A stretch of 64,000 nucleotides of DNA from contig DATHNW010000033.1 in assembly GCA_035485575.1 (NCBI GenBank), positions 76,037 through 140,036 of the forward strand. Direction: 5' to 3'. Shown piece by piece: positions 44,594 through 53,464 of the stretch. The position numbers were made by a program, and so were the translations under genes. The stretch comes from DASRHD01 sp035485575 (GTDB taxonomy: Bacteria; Verrucomicrobiota; Verrucomicrobiia; Opitutales; Opitutaceae). How positions within the stretch are numbered: the first letter of the stretch is position 1; each line of letters opens with the position of its first letter. The notes under the pieces were generated by a model. It had not been told where the DNA came from and ran no database searches. It worked only from the letters and a program-made list of their open reading frames with translations.

Positions 44594-46912
44594 ATGGAGA
44601 CGCGGCTGGTGCGAATCTTTCTCCGCGCGCTGCTGATGCTGGCGCTGGCTGCTGCCGTCCGCGCCCGGGTCGTCACGCTCGACATCCCGGTGTTCACCGG
44701 GGGTTACGGCATCGACTTCTACCAGGAGACGGCGCGGCAATTCGAGGCGCTGCGGCCCGGCGTGAAAGTCAACCTCTACGGCGACCCGCGCATCGAGGCG
44801 AAAGTGTCCGTGCGCATCATTGATGGAAATTATCCGGACGCCACCTATGCGCCCTACGTGCCCTGGCCGGAGATCATCCGCGCGGGCAAGGTGCTCGATC
44901 TCAAGCCCTGGCTCGACGGCCCGAACTGGGAGGGCGACGCGCGCTGGCGCGACACGTTTCTGCCCGGCGCGCTGGATTCATGGCGGGTCGACGGCCGTGC
45001 CTGGGGCCTGCCGTTCACCTACTCATGCTGGACGGTTTTTTATAACAAGGCGCTGTTTCGCGCGCACGGCTGGAGCGAGCCGCACACGTGGGATGAATTT
45101 TTTTCGCTGTGCGAAAAAATCCGCGCGGCCGGACTCGCGCCGCTCAGCCTGCCGGGCACGCGCTGGCTTTATCCCGATGCCTTCCTGCGCGCGGCCTACC
45201 ACAACCTCGCCGGCGAGGCCGGCTGGAGCGCCCTCAATGATCTCGCGCCGGGGGCGCGGCTCGATCCGCGCTACGTGCGCAGCGCGGAGCTCCTGCAACG
45301 CGTTATGCAGCGCGAGGTGCTACCGGGCTGGGAAGGCGAGACGCATACTGGCGCCGAGCTGGCGTTTTTGCAGGGCCGCAGCGCCATGACCGTTTCCGGC
45401 TCGTGGCTGGTCGAGGAGATGAAGGGCAAAATGCCGGCGGACTTCGAGCTGGGCGCGATGAATTTCCCCGTGTTTTCCGATGGAGTGGCCGATCCGAGCA
45501 CGATCCAGACGGGGGCCGATTGCTTTTTTGCTTTTGCGACCGGTGACGCGACGCGCGAGCGGCTGACGGTGGATTTCCTGCGCTTTCTCACCTCGCGCGA
45601 GCGCGCGACGGCGTTCGTGCGGCGCACGGATTCGCCGGTGGCGATGCGCGGTGTGCCGGCCTCGGCGTTTTCGCCGCGCATGCAGGAGACGGCGGGGCTG
45701 ATCGTGCATGCCAGCGCCGCCTTCAACATGCCGCAGGTCATGATGCAGCCGCCCGCCGTCCGCCAGGCGCTCATCGATGGGAGCCAGCTCCTCACAAGGG
45801 GACGGATCACCCCGCAACAATTTGCGGACCGGCTGGAGGCGGCCGCGGCGGTCGACCGCTGGCGCGCGGGGGAGCCTGATCGCGTGCAGATGAACCATCC
45901 CCTGGCCGGCGGCGCGCTGCTCAGCCTGCTGGGCGCCATCGCCGGGTGGGGGCTGTGGCGGCGCTGGCGGCGGCGAATCACGCCGGCGCGTGAAAGGGAG
46001 CAGGAGTCTTATTTTGGCCGGCTGCGCGCGCCGGTCGCGCTGGGTTTTGTCGGGCCGGCGTTTTTATTTTATGGCGCGCTTGTCCTGCTGCCGGGCCTGG
46101 CCTCCCTCGCCTGGGCGTTCACCCGCTGGGACGGCATCGGGCCGCGCACGTGGGCCGGCTGGTTCAACTTCAAGTGGCTGCTCTTCGAAAGCGACGTCTT
46201 CTGGCAGGCGCTGAGAAACAACCTGTTTCTTGTGGTTGTGCCGACGGCCGTGGTCATACCGCTGGCGCTGCTGCTGGCGGCATTGATTCATCGTGGCATC
46301 TGGGGCGCGCGCGCGTTCCGCGTGATCCTGTTATTCCCCAATCTGCTCGGCGGCATTGCCGCGACCCTTCTGTGGATGAATGCCTACGAACCGCACGGCG
46401 GCCTGGTCAACACCTGGCTGGTGGCGCTGGGCAGCGCGCTGGGCAGCGCATGGCTGCAGTCGTTTGCGGATTATCCGTGGCTCGCGCCGGAGCACCTCTA
46501 CACGGCGCTGGTCCCGATCTACATCTGGTTATCCTGCGGTTTCAATCTGGTGCTTTATCTTGCGGCCATGGAGGGGATCGACCCGCAGCTTTATGAGGCG
46601 GCGGAGCTCGACGGTGCGCCGGTCTGGCGGCAGTTTTTCCTGATCACGCTGCCGCTCATCGGGGAGATGATCGCGATCTCGGCGGTATTCCTGGTCATTG
46701 GCGGGCTCAATGCCTTCGAGATGATCTGGCTGCTGACCTCGCAGGATCCGGCCACGGCGGTGCACACCCTGGGCACGCTGCTGGTCTCGACCATGTTCAA
46801 GGAATTCGCGATCGGCCGCGCGACGGCCATCGCGGTCGTGATGTTCGCGCTCGTGTTCGCGGCCAGCGCCGCGGTCATGCGTTTATTAAAAAGGGAAACC
46901 GTGGAGAACTAA
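44594..46912 (+). CDS. Fused sugar ABC transporter: solute-binding protein plus MalF-type permease
   Basis: 772-residue chimera. Residues about 1-430 are a family-1 extracellular solute-binding protein with a signal-like N-terminus (LRALLMLALAAAVRARVV), FYQETARQFEALRPGVKV, VFYNKALFRAHGW, FLQGRSAMTVSGSW and a C-terminal helix set. A transmembrane segment near 445 (LAGGALLSLLGAIAGWGLW) links it to a MalF-like permease (about 480-770) with six hydrophobic segments and the EAA loop YEAAELDGAPVWRQFFLITLPLIGEM. The frame is uninterrupted, so it is a true fusion. It overlaps the MalG-type gene by one base. No ATPase gene is adjacent. ATG 44594 preferred over TTG 44588. Substrate unknown, probably an oligosaccharide. 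Confidence 0.88.
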   Translation: METRLVRIFLRALLMLALAAAVRARVVTLDIPVFTGGYGIDFYQETARQFEALRPGVKVNLYGDPRIEAKVSVRIIDGNYPDATYAPYVPWPEIIRAGKVLDLKPWLDGPNWEGDARWRDTFLPGALDSWRVDGRAWGLPFTYSCWTVFYNKALFRAHGWSEPHTWDEFFSLCEKIRAAGLAPLSLPGTRWLYPDAFLRAAYHNLAGEAGWSALNDLAPGARLDPRYVRSAELLQRVMQREVLPGWEGETHTGAELAFLQGRSAMTVSGSWLVEEMKGKMPADFELGAMNFPVFSDGVADPSTIQTGADCFFAFATGDATRERLTVDFLRFLTSRERATAFVRRTDSPVAMRGVPASAFSPRMQETAGLIVHASAAFNMPQVMMQPPAVRQALIDGSQLLTRGRITPQQFADRLEAAAAVDRWRAGEPDRVQMNHPLAGGALLSLLGAIAGWGLWRRWRRRITPAREREQESYFGRLRAPVALGFVGPAFLFYGALVLLPGLASLAWAFTRWDGIGPRTWAGWFNFKWLLFESDVFWQALRNNLFLVVVPTAVVIPLALLLAALIHRGIWGARAFRVILLFPNLLGGIAATLLWMNAYEPHGGLVNTWLVALGSALGSAWLQSFADYPWLAPEHLYTALVPIYIWLSCGFNLVLYLAAMEGIDPQLYEAAELDGAPVWRQFFLITLPLIGEMIAISAVFLVIGGLNAFEMIWLLTSQDPATAVHTLGTLLVSTMFKEFAIGRATAIAVVMFALVFAASAAVMRLLKRETVEN

Positions 46913-47832
46913 TGGCTGCAAAAGGCACAGAAAACACAAAACGGAGACCGGATTTTTCAGGGTCTTTTGTGCCTCATGTGGCCCGACAGCGCTTCACGCT
47001 CAGCCGCGGGCTCATTTTCACCGCGCTGCTCGGCTACGCGCTGTGGGTCGTTTATCCGATGCTGTGGCTGGCTTATTCGTCGCTGAAGCCCGACGAGGCG
47101 ATCTTCCGTGACGCCTTTGCGCTGCCTGCGCCGGACGGGTTGCGTTTCGACAACTATGCGCGGGCCTGGCGGGAGGCGCGGTTCGGCGATTATTTTTTCA
47201 ACAGCGTGCTCGTCACCAGTGTGTCCGTGACGCTCATCACCCTGCTCGGCGCCATGGCGGGTTTCGCGCTGGCGCGTTTTCGGCATCCGGCGGGACGCGC
47301 GGTTTTCTGGCTGTTTCTGGCCGGGCTGATGATCCCGGCGCAGCTCAGCGTGGTGCCGCTGTTTTTCGAACTGCGTGCGCTCGGTCTGCTCAATTCGCGG
47401 CTCGGTCTCATCCTCGTTTACACGGCCAACGGCCTGCCGTTTGCCGTCTTCATCCTGGCGGGATTTTTCAAGACCCTGCCGCGGTCGCTCTACGAGGCCG
47501 CGTTGGTCGACGGTTGCAATGAGTTCTCCGCTTTCTGGCGCGTGCTGCTGCCGCTGGCGCGGCCGGGGCTCGTGACGGTGGCAATTTTCCAGTTTATCGG
47601 TGTGTGGAAGGAATATTTTTTCGCGTTCATGCTCACCTCGGGCGCGACAGGCACGGAAGTGCGCACGCTGCCGCTCGGCCTGGCCAACCTCGCCATCACC
47701 TCGCAATATCGCACCGATTACGGGCTGCTTTTTGCGGGACTGGTGCTCGTGACCATTCCCCTGCTCGTCGTTTATCTCGCGCTGCAGCGGCACATCGTCA
47801 AAGGCGTGACCGCCGGTGCGCTGAAAGGTTGA
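46912..47832 (+). CDS. MalG-type sugar ABC transporter permease
   Basis: 306-residue inner-membrane permease with six hydrophobic segments. EAA loop YEAALVDGCNEFSAFWRVLLPLARPG, plus GAMAGFALARFRHPAGRAVFWLFLAGLMIPAQLSVVPLFF, typical of the MalG/AraQ group. Its ATG overlaps the stop of the fused binding protein-permease gene by one base (TAATG). The first 20 or so residues (AAKGTENTKRRPDF...) lie in an inverted-repeat element and are not family-like. The ATP-binding subunit must come from elsewhere, as often with MsmK-type shared ATPases. Confidence 0.92.
   Translation: MAAKGTENTKRRPDFSGSFVPHVARQRFTLSRGLIFTALLGYALWVVYPMLWLAYSSLKPDEAIFRDAFALPAPDGLRFDNYARAWREARFGDYFFNSVLVTSVSVTLITLLGAMAGFALARFRHPAGRAVFWLFLAGLMIPAQLSVVPLFFELRALGLLNSRLGLILVYTANGLPFAVFILAGFFKTLPRSLYEAALVDGCNEFSAFWRVLLPLARPGLVTVAIFQFIGVWKEYFFAFMLTSGATGTEVRTLPLGLANLAITSQYRTDYGLLFAGLVLVTIPLLVVYLALQRHIVKGVTAGALKG
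46923..46974. repeat. Imperfect inverted repeat inside the 5' end of the MalG-type permease gene
   Basis: AGGCACAGAAAAC (46923-46935) and GTCTTTTGTGCCT (46962-46974) are inverted complements with two mismatches. The element resembles the CACAGAGG-type palindrome at 6362-6423 and encodes residues 5-21 of the permease. Confidence 0.45.
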
Positions 47833-47971
47833 GACGGGTGGCGGAAGGCACACTGCGGTCTTGAATTTGGGGCGGCGGGATCGGCCGGAGCACGCGGCTG
47901 GCGGAAAGGCTTTTCAGCCCCTGCCAAATTAACTCGTGCCATCGGGCTCATCGCGCCAGATTCCCACGGCC

Positions 47972-49966
47972 ATGCACATGGTTGATTGCGGTTCCATCGC
48001 GCTTTTGATCCCCGCATATTCCATTCCAGAGGATTGCTGGTACAATGGTAAAATCCCCGCGGCGATTTTTTCGCTCATAGTTCTTCCGTTATGCCTGCAT
48101 GGGTGGGGAATGTTCTTTCTGCGGGCTTTTCGCCTGCCGGGTCGAAGCACACCGGTCATTATGGGCATGGGACTGGCGGGCCTGCTCTTCATTGGAGGCA
48201 TTCTCAACCTGCTGAGTCTTGCCTATCCGATCGCCATTGCGGGTTTGATCGCCATTGGCCTGATTAATTCGGCCTGCCATTTTCTCTTTCCTGCGCGCCG
48301 TGAGCTTAATCAAGACACGGGGGAAAAGCGAAGGACCGGGCCATGGAGTCCTGGCTCGGTCGCGGTCATCGCCTTTATCTCGGTCGTGATGGGCTTCGTC
48401 GTCTTCTGCCTGCTCCCATCGCGCGAATTTAACACCGGTGATGATTTCCAGAAGTACTTCGACCACCCGGTCCGAATGCTGCAGACCGGGTCGGTGGCCG
48501 GCTCTCCCCTCAACGCGATGGGAGCCGAGACCTTGGGTGGCAAGGCATTCCTTGACGGATTCTTCATCTCCTTTTTTCCGATGGGCTATATCAATGGCTC
48601 GGATGCCGTGCTGGGCTTTTTCCTTTGCTTGCTGCTGGCGGCACGATTTGCCGGGCGGCAGGGATCATGGGCCCTCGTTACGTTAGCGGCGCTCTTTTGT
48701 CTCGTGGCCATCAACCCTCAGTGCGTGAACATATCCGCACTCTATTTGGGGAGTGCCTTGATCATGCTTTCGATCGCCATCAGCATGGATGGGGAAGGGG
48801 GTTGGCCGGAATCGATGCCTTCGGCCGCGGCGCTGGCGCTCGTCTATGCGGCGATGATATCCCTCAAGGGCACCTATGTCTTGTTTCCGGCGTTTCATTT
48901 GCCGATGGTGATGGCCGGGATTGGTGTTTCCCGGAAACGCATTCTGCCGGCCGTCGATTGGGCGGTGCGAACGGGCTTGTGGCTGGCGCTCTTCATTTCC
49001 CCATGGGTGCTGCTCCATGCCACTCGCTTTATCGCCGGATGGTGCGCCCCGGGCGGAGATTCGGAATCACCGCTTGGCGTCCTGAAGCTTCCGGAGTTCT
49101 TTTCGTTCAAGGCATTATTTTATGGCAACAGCATCGCTCATTATACGTGGGCTGTAGGCCTCGTTCTGTTCGGTGCGCTGACGGCAGGCATGACCGTAGA
49201 GAAGCTCAAGGGACGGCTCCGCCAAGACGCGTGGATGCTGATCGGTGCAGCAGCAGCCGGTGCCATGATTTATATTTTGAGCCTTTTGTTCATTCCCGCC
49301 CTGATCGGAGTGCAGGGCACCGTTCGCTATTACGCGCCCTTTCTCATCGGCATTGCGCCGGCGATCTTTGGATCCATGGGAGCGCAACTGAGCGCTTGCG
49401 GGCCGGATAGCCGAGGGATTGCCAGATTAAGCAGGGTCTTTCCGGTCAGTCTGGCGCTACTGGCCGGTGTGCCTTTCCTCGGCACGGCCTATGGCCGGGC
49501 CAAGCAGGCGCATGAGAAGGGCTCCATCCTCGCCTTTCCCGACGCGGCCACCAGCAACTCATATTATGCCTACAACCAAAATGCGCTTGGAAGCGTGATC
49601 CGTGCGAAGATGGAGAGGGCCCAACGCATGATACCTGAAGGCGAAACGGTCATCGTATGGGTTAAAATCCCATTCGCCCTGAATTTTTCGAGGAACGTAT
49701 TATATGATGTCAACAGCGCCGGACTGGCCCAAAGTTGGGCGGTCATGCCCGTGGCTCACTATCTCCTGTGGCAGCATCCCCGCGGGCTGGATGAGCAGTA
49801 TATGGAAACGGCCAAGCTGCCGGCAATCAAGGTCAGCCGGGAAAGCCGGCAGGCGATAAAATTTCAGCACAGTCTGGATTCACTGATCAAAAGCGCGCAG
49901 AAAATTTACGAAGACGGCGATCTCATGGTTTACAAGCTGGGCAAACCAGAGGAGGCCGTTCACTGA
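47972..49966 (+). CDS. Polytopic membrane protein, possibly GT-C-like
   Basis: 664 residues with about ten hydrophobic segments, many of them long and Leu/Ile/Val-rich (e.g. AIFSLIVLPLCLHGWGMFFL, VAVIAFISVVMGFVVFCLL). After an early membrane span it has NTGDDFQKYFDHPVRMLQTG, an acidic pair in an extracytoplasmic loop as in GT-C glycosyltransferases. C-terminal 130 residues are soluble, ending with KIYEDGDLMVYKLGKPEEAVH. No named family is recognised. Lower GC and a different codon look than the transporter genes before it. Start uncertain: GTG 47936 and ATG 47972 are both in frame, neither with a ribosome-binding site. Confidence 0.55.
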   Translation: MHMVDCGSIALLIPAYSIPEDCWYNGKIPAAIFSLIVLPLCLHGWGMFFLRAFRLPGRSTPVIMGMGLAGLLFIGGILNLLSLAYPIAIAGLIAIGLINSACHFLFPARRELNQDTGEKRRTGPWSPGSVAVIAFISVVMGFVVFCLLPSREFNTGDDFQKYFDHPVRMLQTGSVAGSPLNAMGAETLGGKAFLDGFFISFFPMGYINGSDAVLGFFLCLLLAARFAGRQGSWALVTLAALFCLVAINPQCVNISALYLGSALIMLSIAISMDGEGGWPESMPSAAALALVYAAMISLKGTYVLFPAFHLPMVMAGIGVSRKRILPAVDWAVRTGLWLALFISPWVLLHATRFIAGWCAPGGDSESPLGVLKLPEFFSFKALFYGNSIAHYTWAVGLVLFGALTAGMTVEKLKGRLRQDAWMLIGAAAAGAMIYILSLLFIPALIGVQGTVRYYAPFLIGIAPAIFGSMGAQLSACGPDSRGIARLSRVFPVSLALLAGVPFLGTAYGRAKQAHEKGSILAFPDAATSNSYYAYNQNALGSVIRAKMERAQRMIPEGETVIVWVKIPFALNFSRNVLYDVNSAGLAQSWAVMPVAHYLLWQHPRGLDEQYMETAKLPAIKVSRESRQAIKFQHSLDSLIKSAQKIYEDGDLMVYKLGKPEEAVH

Positions 49967-50057
49967 AACTAATTTCACAGCGCTTTCTGCGTGGTTGATA
50001 AAATTCCCGGGCCATTTAAGCCTGCCAAGTGGAACGCGATCTGCTCTCTTTTCTGCC

Positions 50058-50639
50058 ATGAAAACTTTCCCCATGCTCCGCCGGCTTTTGATGCTTCTTC
50101 CCCTGGTCGTCGCGCCGCTTGCGCTCGCGCATCCGGGCCATGGCCCGACTTCACTCTCCGCGGGATTTTTTCATCCACTGACTGGCTGGGATCATCTGCT
50201 GGCGATGCTCGCGGTCGGCCTGTGGGCCGCGCAGCTTGGCGGACGTGCGCGCTGGGCGCTGCCACTGACGTTTGTCAGTACGATGGCGCTGGGCGCTGCA
50301 GTGGGCATCGCAGGCTTTGTGCTGCCGGGGGTGGACCAGTGGATCCTCGCCTCAGTTTTTGCCCTCGGGCTGCTCATCGCCTGGGCGGTGCGGCTGCCAC
50401 TGGCCGGCGGGCTCTTCCTGGTGGCGCTGGCCGGGACCTTTCACGGTTTGGCCCACGGTGCGGAAATGCCGCTCAACGCGAGCGGCCTTCGCTTCCTCTC
50501 CGGCATGATTGCGGCAACGGCGTTGCTGCACGCGACGGGCTTGGCTGCCGGTCTCATCGCAGGCAGGCGCAACACTGCGCTCGTGCGGCTGGCGGGCGCC
50601 GGTATTGTGGCGGGCGGAGTGGCCTTGTGCCTCGGGTGA
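50058..50639 (+). CDS. HupE/UreJ-family membrane protein (nickel or metal permease-like)
   Basis: 193 residues. Signal-like start (MLRRLLMLLPLVVAPLALA) followed by the conserved HPGHG and FFHPLTGWDHLLAMLAVGLWAA, the HupE/UreJ signature with histidines and an aspartate, then FHGLAHGAEMP in a later helix. Five to six membrane segments. HupE/UreJ proteins are linked to nickel supply for hydrogenase or urease. Here it heads ureE-F-G-D, which argues for nickel delivery to urease. ATG 50058 chosen as opening the signal peptide. Confidence 0.85.
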   Translation: MKTFPMLRRLLMLLPLVVAPLALAHPGHGPTSLSAGFFHPLTGWDHLLAMLAVGLWAAQLGGRARWALPLTFVSTMALGAAVGIAGFVLPGVDQWILASVFALGLLIAWAVRLPLAGGLFLVALAGTFHGLAHGAEMPLNASGLRFLSGMIAATALLHATGLAAGLIAGRRNTALVRLAGAGIVAGGVALCLG

Positions 50640-50694
50640 GGCCCGGGTTAAGAAACCTGTGCGCCGCATAATAGCCGGCGCTTCAATCCTCTTC

Positions 50695-51192
50695 ATGCAT
50701 CTTGTCCACGCTCCATTGTCGTCGTTCAACCCCGCGTTGCCGGAAGTCATCGTACGCGTGGATCGGCAAAAACTGGCCAAACGCTTGTGGCGCGCCGCAG
50801 CCGACGACGGCACGGAGTTCGGCTTCGAGGTGGAAGCGCCGTTGCACCATGGTGATGTTGTGTGGGCTGGCGACCGCGCGCGCTATGCCATCCACCAGAT
50901 GGCTGAGCCGGTGCTGGAGATACCGCTCGACGTGACGCCTGATGCCGCCGCCGTCATCGGCTGGGCCGTGGGCAACCTCCATTTTGCCATCGAGGCGCAG
51001 GTGACGCGGCTGCTCGCGCCCGATGACACCGGCCTGCGCCAGGCGCTCGACCGCCTCGGCATTCACTATCACGAAGCCGTCGAGGTGTTTCAACCCCACC
51101 GCTTTGCCGGCAGCCTCGCTGGCCACGGGCATTCGCACGGCGATGAGCCTCATCACCACGACCACGCGCATGGGCACGGCCACCACCACTGA
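50695..51192 (+). CDS. ureE: Urease accessory protein UreE, nickel metallochaperone
   Basis: 165-residue dimeric nickel donor for urease maturation. The N-terminal peptide-binding domain (VIVRVDRQKLAKRLWRAAADDGTEFGFEVEAPLHHGDVV) and the metal-binding domain (AYAIHQMAEPVLEI..., GWAVGNLHFAIEAQ) match UreE, and the tail GHGHSHGDEPHHHDHAHGHG is a long His-rich nickel-binding stretch. The start at ATG 50695 is the one opening the family sequence. Its end overlaps ureF by 23 bp. Confidence 0.9.
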   Translation: MHLVHAPLSSFNPALPEVIVRVDRQKLAKRLWRAAADDGTEFGFEVEAPLHHGDVVWAGDRARYAIHQMAEPVLEIPLDVTPDAAAVIGWAVGNLHFAIEAQVTRLLAPDDTGLRQALDRLGIHYHEAVEVFQPHRFAGSLAGHGHSHGDEPHHHDHAHGHGHHH

Positions 51193-51874
51193 CGCGGCGC
51201 GCTGGGTGGCGAGCCTGCTGCAGATGTCGGATTCATTTTATCCGACCGGTGCTTATGCCCACTCATTCGGGCTGGAGGGTCTCACGCAGGAGGGGGTGGT
51301 GCGCGACCGCGCAACGCTGCGAACGTTTCTGCTCGAACACGTTTTGCCGCAGCTCGCACGAACCGACCTGCCGGTTGCAGCGCAGGCGTGGACGGCGGCA
51401 GGCGAGCCCCCGGACTGGGCGCGGATGCGCGAACTATGTTTTCTCGGCAGCGCACTGCGCGGCGCGCGCGAACCGCGCGAAGCATCCGAGGCCATCGGGC
51501 GCCAGCGGCTCGATCTTGCCGCGTTGCTCCACGGCGGATTTGTGGCGGAATTCAACCGGCGCGCCCAGAGCGAAGACTGGCCGCGGCCGTCGTGCATCGC
51601 CGCGGCGGTCGAAGGCCGCACGCTCGGCGCGCCGCGTGAGGCGGTGCTTGCGGCCATCGTTTATGCGACCGCGGCCGGCCTCATCACGGCCTCGATGAAG
51701 CTGCTCCGCCTCGGCCAGAATGCCAGTCAGACGCTGCTGGCGGAGGCACTGGCCCAAACGCCCGCGCTCATCGCCGAGGCGCTCGCAGTCGATGACATCG
51801 GCGCGTTCAACCCGTGGTGGGACATCGCGGCGGCGCGTCACGAAGCGGCGGATTTCCGCCTGTTCATTTCCTGA
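51170..51874 (+). CDS. ureF: Urease accessory protein UreF
   Basis: 234-residue all-helical protein acting with UreD and UreG in GTP-dependent nickel insertion. SLLQMSDSFYPTGAYAHSFGLEGLTQEG is the UreF N-terminal signature, and the C-terminal LITASMKLLRLGQNASQTLLAEA fits the dimerisation end. Start at ATG 51170, inside the end of ureE. An alternative in-frame ATG is at 51143. ureG follows after 14 bp. Confidence 0.9.
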   Translation: MGTATTTDAARWVASLLQMSDSFYPTGAYAHSFGLEGLTQEGVVRDRATLRTFLLEHVLPQLARTDLPVAAQAWTAAGEPPDWARMRELCFLGSALRGAREPREASEAIGRQRLDLAALLHGGFVAEFNRRAQSEDWPRPSCIAAAVEGRTLGAPREAVLAAIVYATAAGLITASMKLLRLGQNASQTLLAEALAQTPALIAEALAVDDIGAFNPWWDIAAARHEAADFRLFIS

Positions 51875-51888
51875 ACAGAATTTCGATT

Positions 51889-52512
51889 ATGACACGTCCT
51901 CCACGCATCGGCATCGGCGGCCCGGTTGGATCGGGCAAGACGATGCTGTGTCTCAAACTCTGCCAGCAATTGCGCGCCCGCTACGAAATGGCGGTCGTCA
52001 CGAACGATATCTACACGCTTGAGGACGCCCAGTTTCTCACGCGCAACGACGCGTTGCCGGCCGAGCGCATCGTCGGGGTCGAAACGGGCGGCTGCCCGCA
52101 CACGGCGATTCGCGACGACACGACGATGAACGAACAGGCGGTGCGCCTGCTGGAGCAAAAATTTCCGCAACTGCAGCTCGTGCTCGTGGAAAGCGGCGGC
52201 GACAATCTTTCGGCGACGTTCTCCCCCGAGCTGGTGGATGCGTTCATCTACGTCATCGATGTGGCCGAGGGCGACAAAATCCCACGCAAGGGCGGACCGG
52301 CGATCCGTTTCAGCGATTTTCTGATCATCAACAAAATCGATCTAGCGCCCCATGTCGGCGCCGATCTCGGGGTGATGGAGCGCGACGCGAAGCTCATGCG
52401 CGGCGGGCGGCCGTTCGTGTTTTGTGACCTCAAGCGCGAACACAACCTCGACCAGGTCATCGCATGGATTGAACGCGAGGTTCTCTTCGCGACCACGCCC
52501 ACTCGAAAGTGA
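51889..52512 (+). CDS. ureG: Urease accessory protein UreG, GTPase
   Basis: 207-residue SIMIBI GTPase that couples GTP hydrolysis to nickel delivery. P-loop IGGPVGSGKTMLCLKLC, metal-binding Cys-Pro-His in VETGGCPHTAIRDDTTMNEQ, LVLVESGGDNLSATFSPEL and INKIDLAPHVGADL (guanine specificity NKID). Complete. Its TGA overlaps the ureD GTG by four bases. Confidence 0.96.
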   Translation: MTRPPRIGIGGPVGSGKTMLCLKLCQQLRARYEMAVVTNDIYTLEDAQFLTRNDALPAERIVGVETGGCPHTAIRDDTTMNEQAVRLLEQKFPQLQLVLVESGGDNLSATFSPELVDAFIYVIDVAEGDKIPRKGGPAIRFSDFLIINKIDLAPHVGADLGVMERDAKLMRGGRPFVFCDLKREHNLDQVIAWIEREVLFATTPTRK

Positions 52513-53393
52513 CGGTCAAAACCATCAGACGTGGAGCGGGGACGGCAAAGGGCGAAAATCCGTCCGTCGTGGCGGTCCCTTCATCATTGGCGGGCCATCT
52601 GCATCTTGAAGCTTCGTTGCGCGACGACGGCCGCACGGTGCTGGCCCGGCAGTCGTTTTGCGTGCCGTTTCACATCAGCAAGCCGTATTGGGACGGCCGT
52701 GCCCTGCAGGTGCAGATCGTCAATCCCACTGCGGGCATTCTCGCGGGCGACCACCTGGAGCTTGCCGCGCGGGTGAACCCCGGTGCCGTGTTGATTGTCA
52801 CCACGCCCGCAGCCACGCGCGCATTCATGATGCGAAGCGGCGTGGCCGAGTGCCGGCAGCTTTTTACGGTTGGGACCGGCGGCTGGCTCGAATATGCGCC
52901 GGAGCCGCTTTGTCCGCATCGCGACAGCGATTATGCGCAGACGACGCGCGTCGACCTTGCGGCTGGCGCCGAGGCATTTTATGTCGACACACTTGCGCCC
53001 GGCAGGGTGGGGCTGGGCGAAAGATGGGCCTGGCGGCGGCTACAACTTACCCTGGAGATCGCGCTTGGGGGCGAACCCGTGCTACGCGAGCGCCTCGCCG
53101 GCTCGGGGGCGGACATGGCGCGGCTCGCAGCGTTTTACGGCACGAATGCGGCGTGGTTTGCGACGGCCGTCATCATTTCGTCGCGGCTCACGGCCGACGA
53201 TCCGGCATGGGAGTGCGTACGGGCGTTGCACGGGGGCGGACGCTGGCTGGGTGTCACGCGTCTGAGGCGCGGTGGCTGGATCGTGCGCGCCATCGCGCCG
53301 GACGGCCAGGCGCTGCGCGACACGCTGGCCGAACTGCGCCGGATCCTCGCGGAGAAATTACCGCTGCTCCAAAGCGACCTGCGCAAACTGTAA
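52509..53393 (+). CDS. ureD: Urease accessory protein UreD
   Basis: 294-residue scaffold of the urease maturation complex. PFHISKPYWDG, QIVNPTAGILAGDHLELAARVNPGA, TTPAATRAF and GGWLEYAPEPLCPHRDSDYAQTTRVDLA are the conserved UreD segments. Starts with GTG at 52509, translationally coupled with ureG. It is the last accessory gene of the cluster. No ureA, ureB or ureC follows or precedes. Confidence 0.92.
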   Translation: MTVKTIRRGAGTAKGENPSVVAVPSSLAGHLHLEASLRDDGRTVLARQSFCVPFHISKPYWDGRALQVQIVNPTAGILAGDHLELAARVNPGAVLIVTTPAATRAFMMRSGVAECRQLFTVGTGGWLEYAPEPLCPHRDSDYAQTTRVDLAAGAEAFYVDTLAPGRVGLGERWAWRRLQLTLEIALGGEPVLRERLAGSGADMARLAAFYGTNAAWFATAVIISSRLTADDPAWECVRALHGGGRWLGVTRLRRGGWIVRAIAPDGQALRDTLAELRRILAEKLPLLQSDLRKL

Positions 53394-53441
53394 GGCGCGG
53401 GACATCCGCTGGGCGCAATATTTTTTGCTTCCGATTTTGGC

Positions 53442-53458
53442 GTCAACTAATAGTTGAC
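53442..53458. promoter_or_regulatory. Perfect palindrome, probable operator of the downstream HTH gene
   Basis: GTCAACT (53442-53448) and AGTTGAC (53452-53458) are perfect inverted complements around AAT. The site ends 6 bp before the ATG of a small HTH-protein gene. Binding by that protein and negative autoregulation are the natural guess; not shown by sequence. Confidence 0.5.
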
Positions 53459-53464
53459 AATGGC

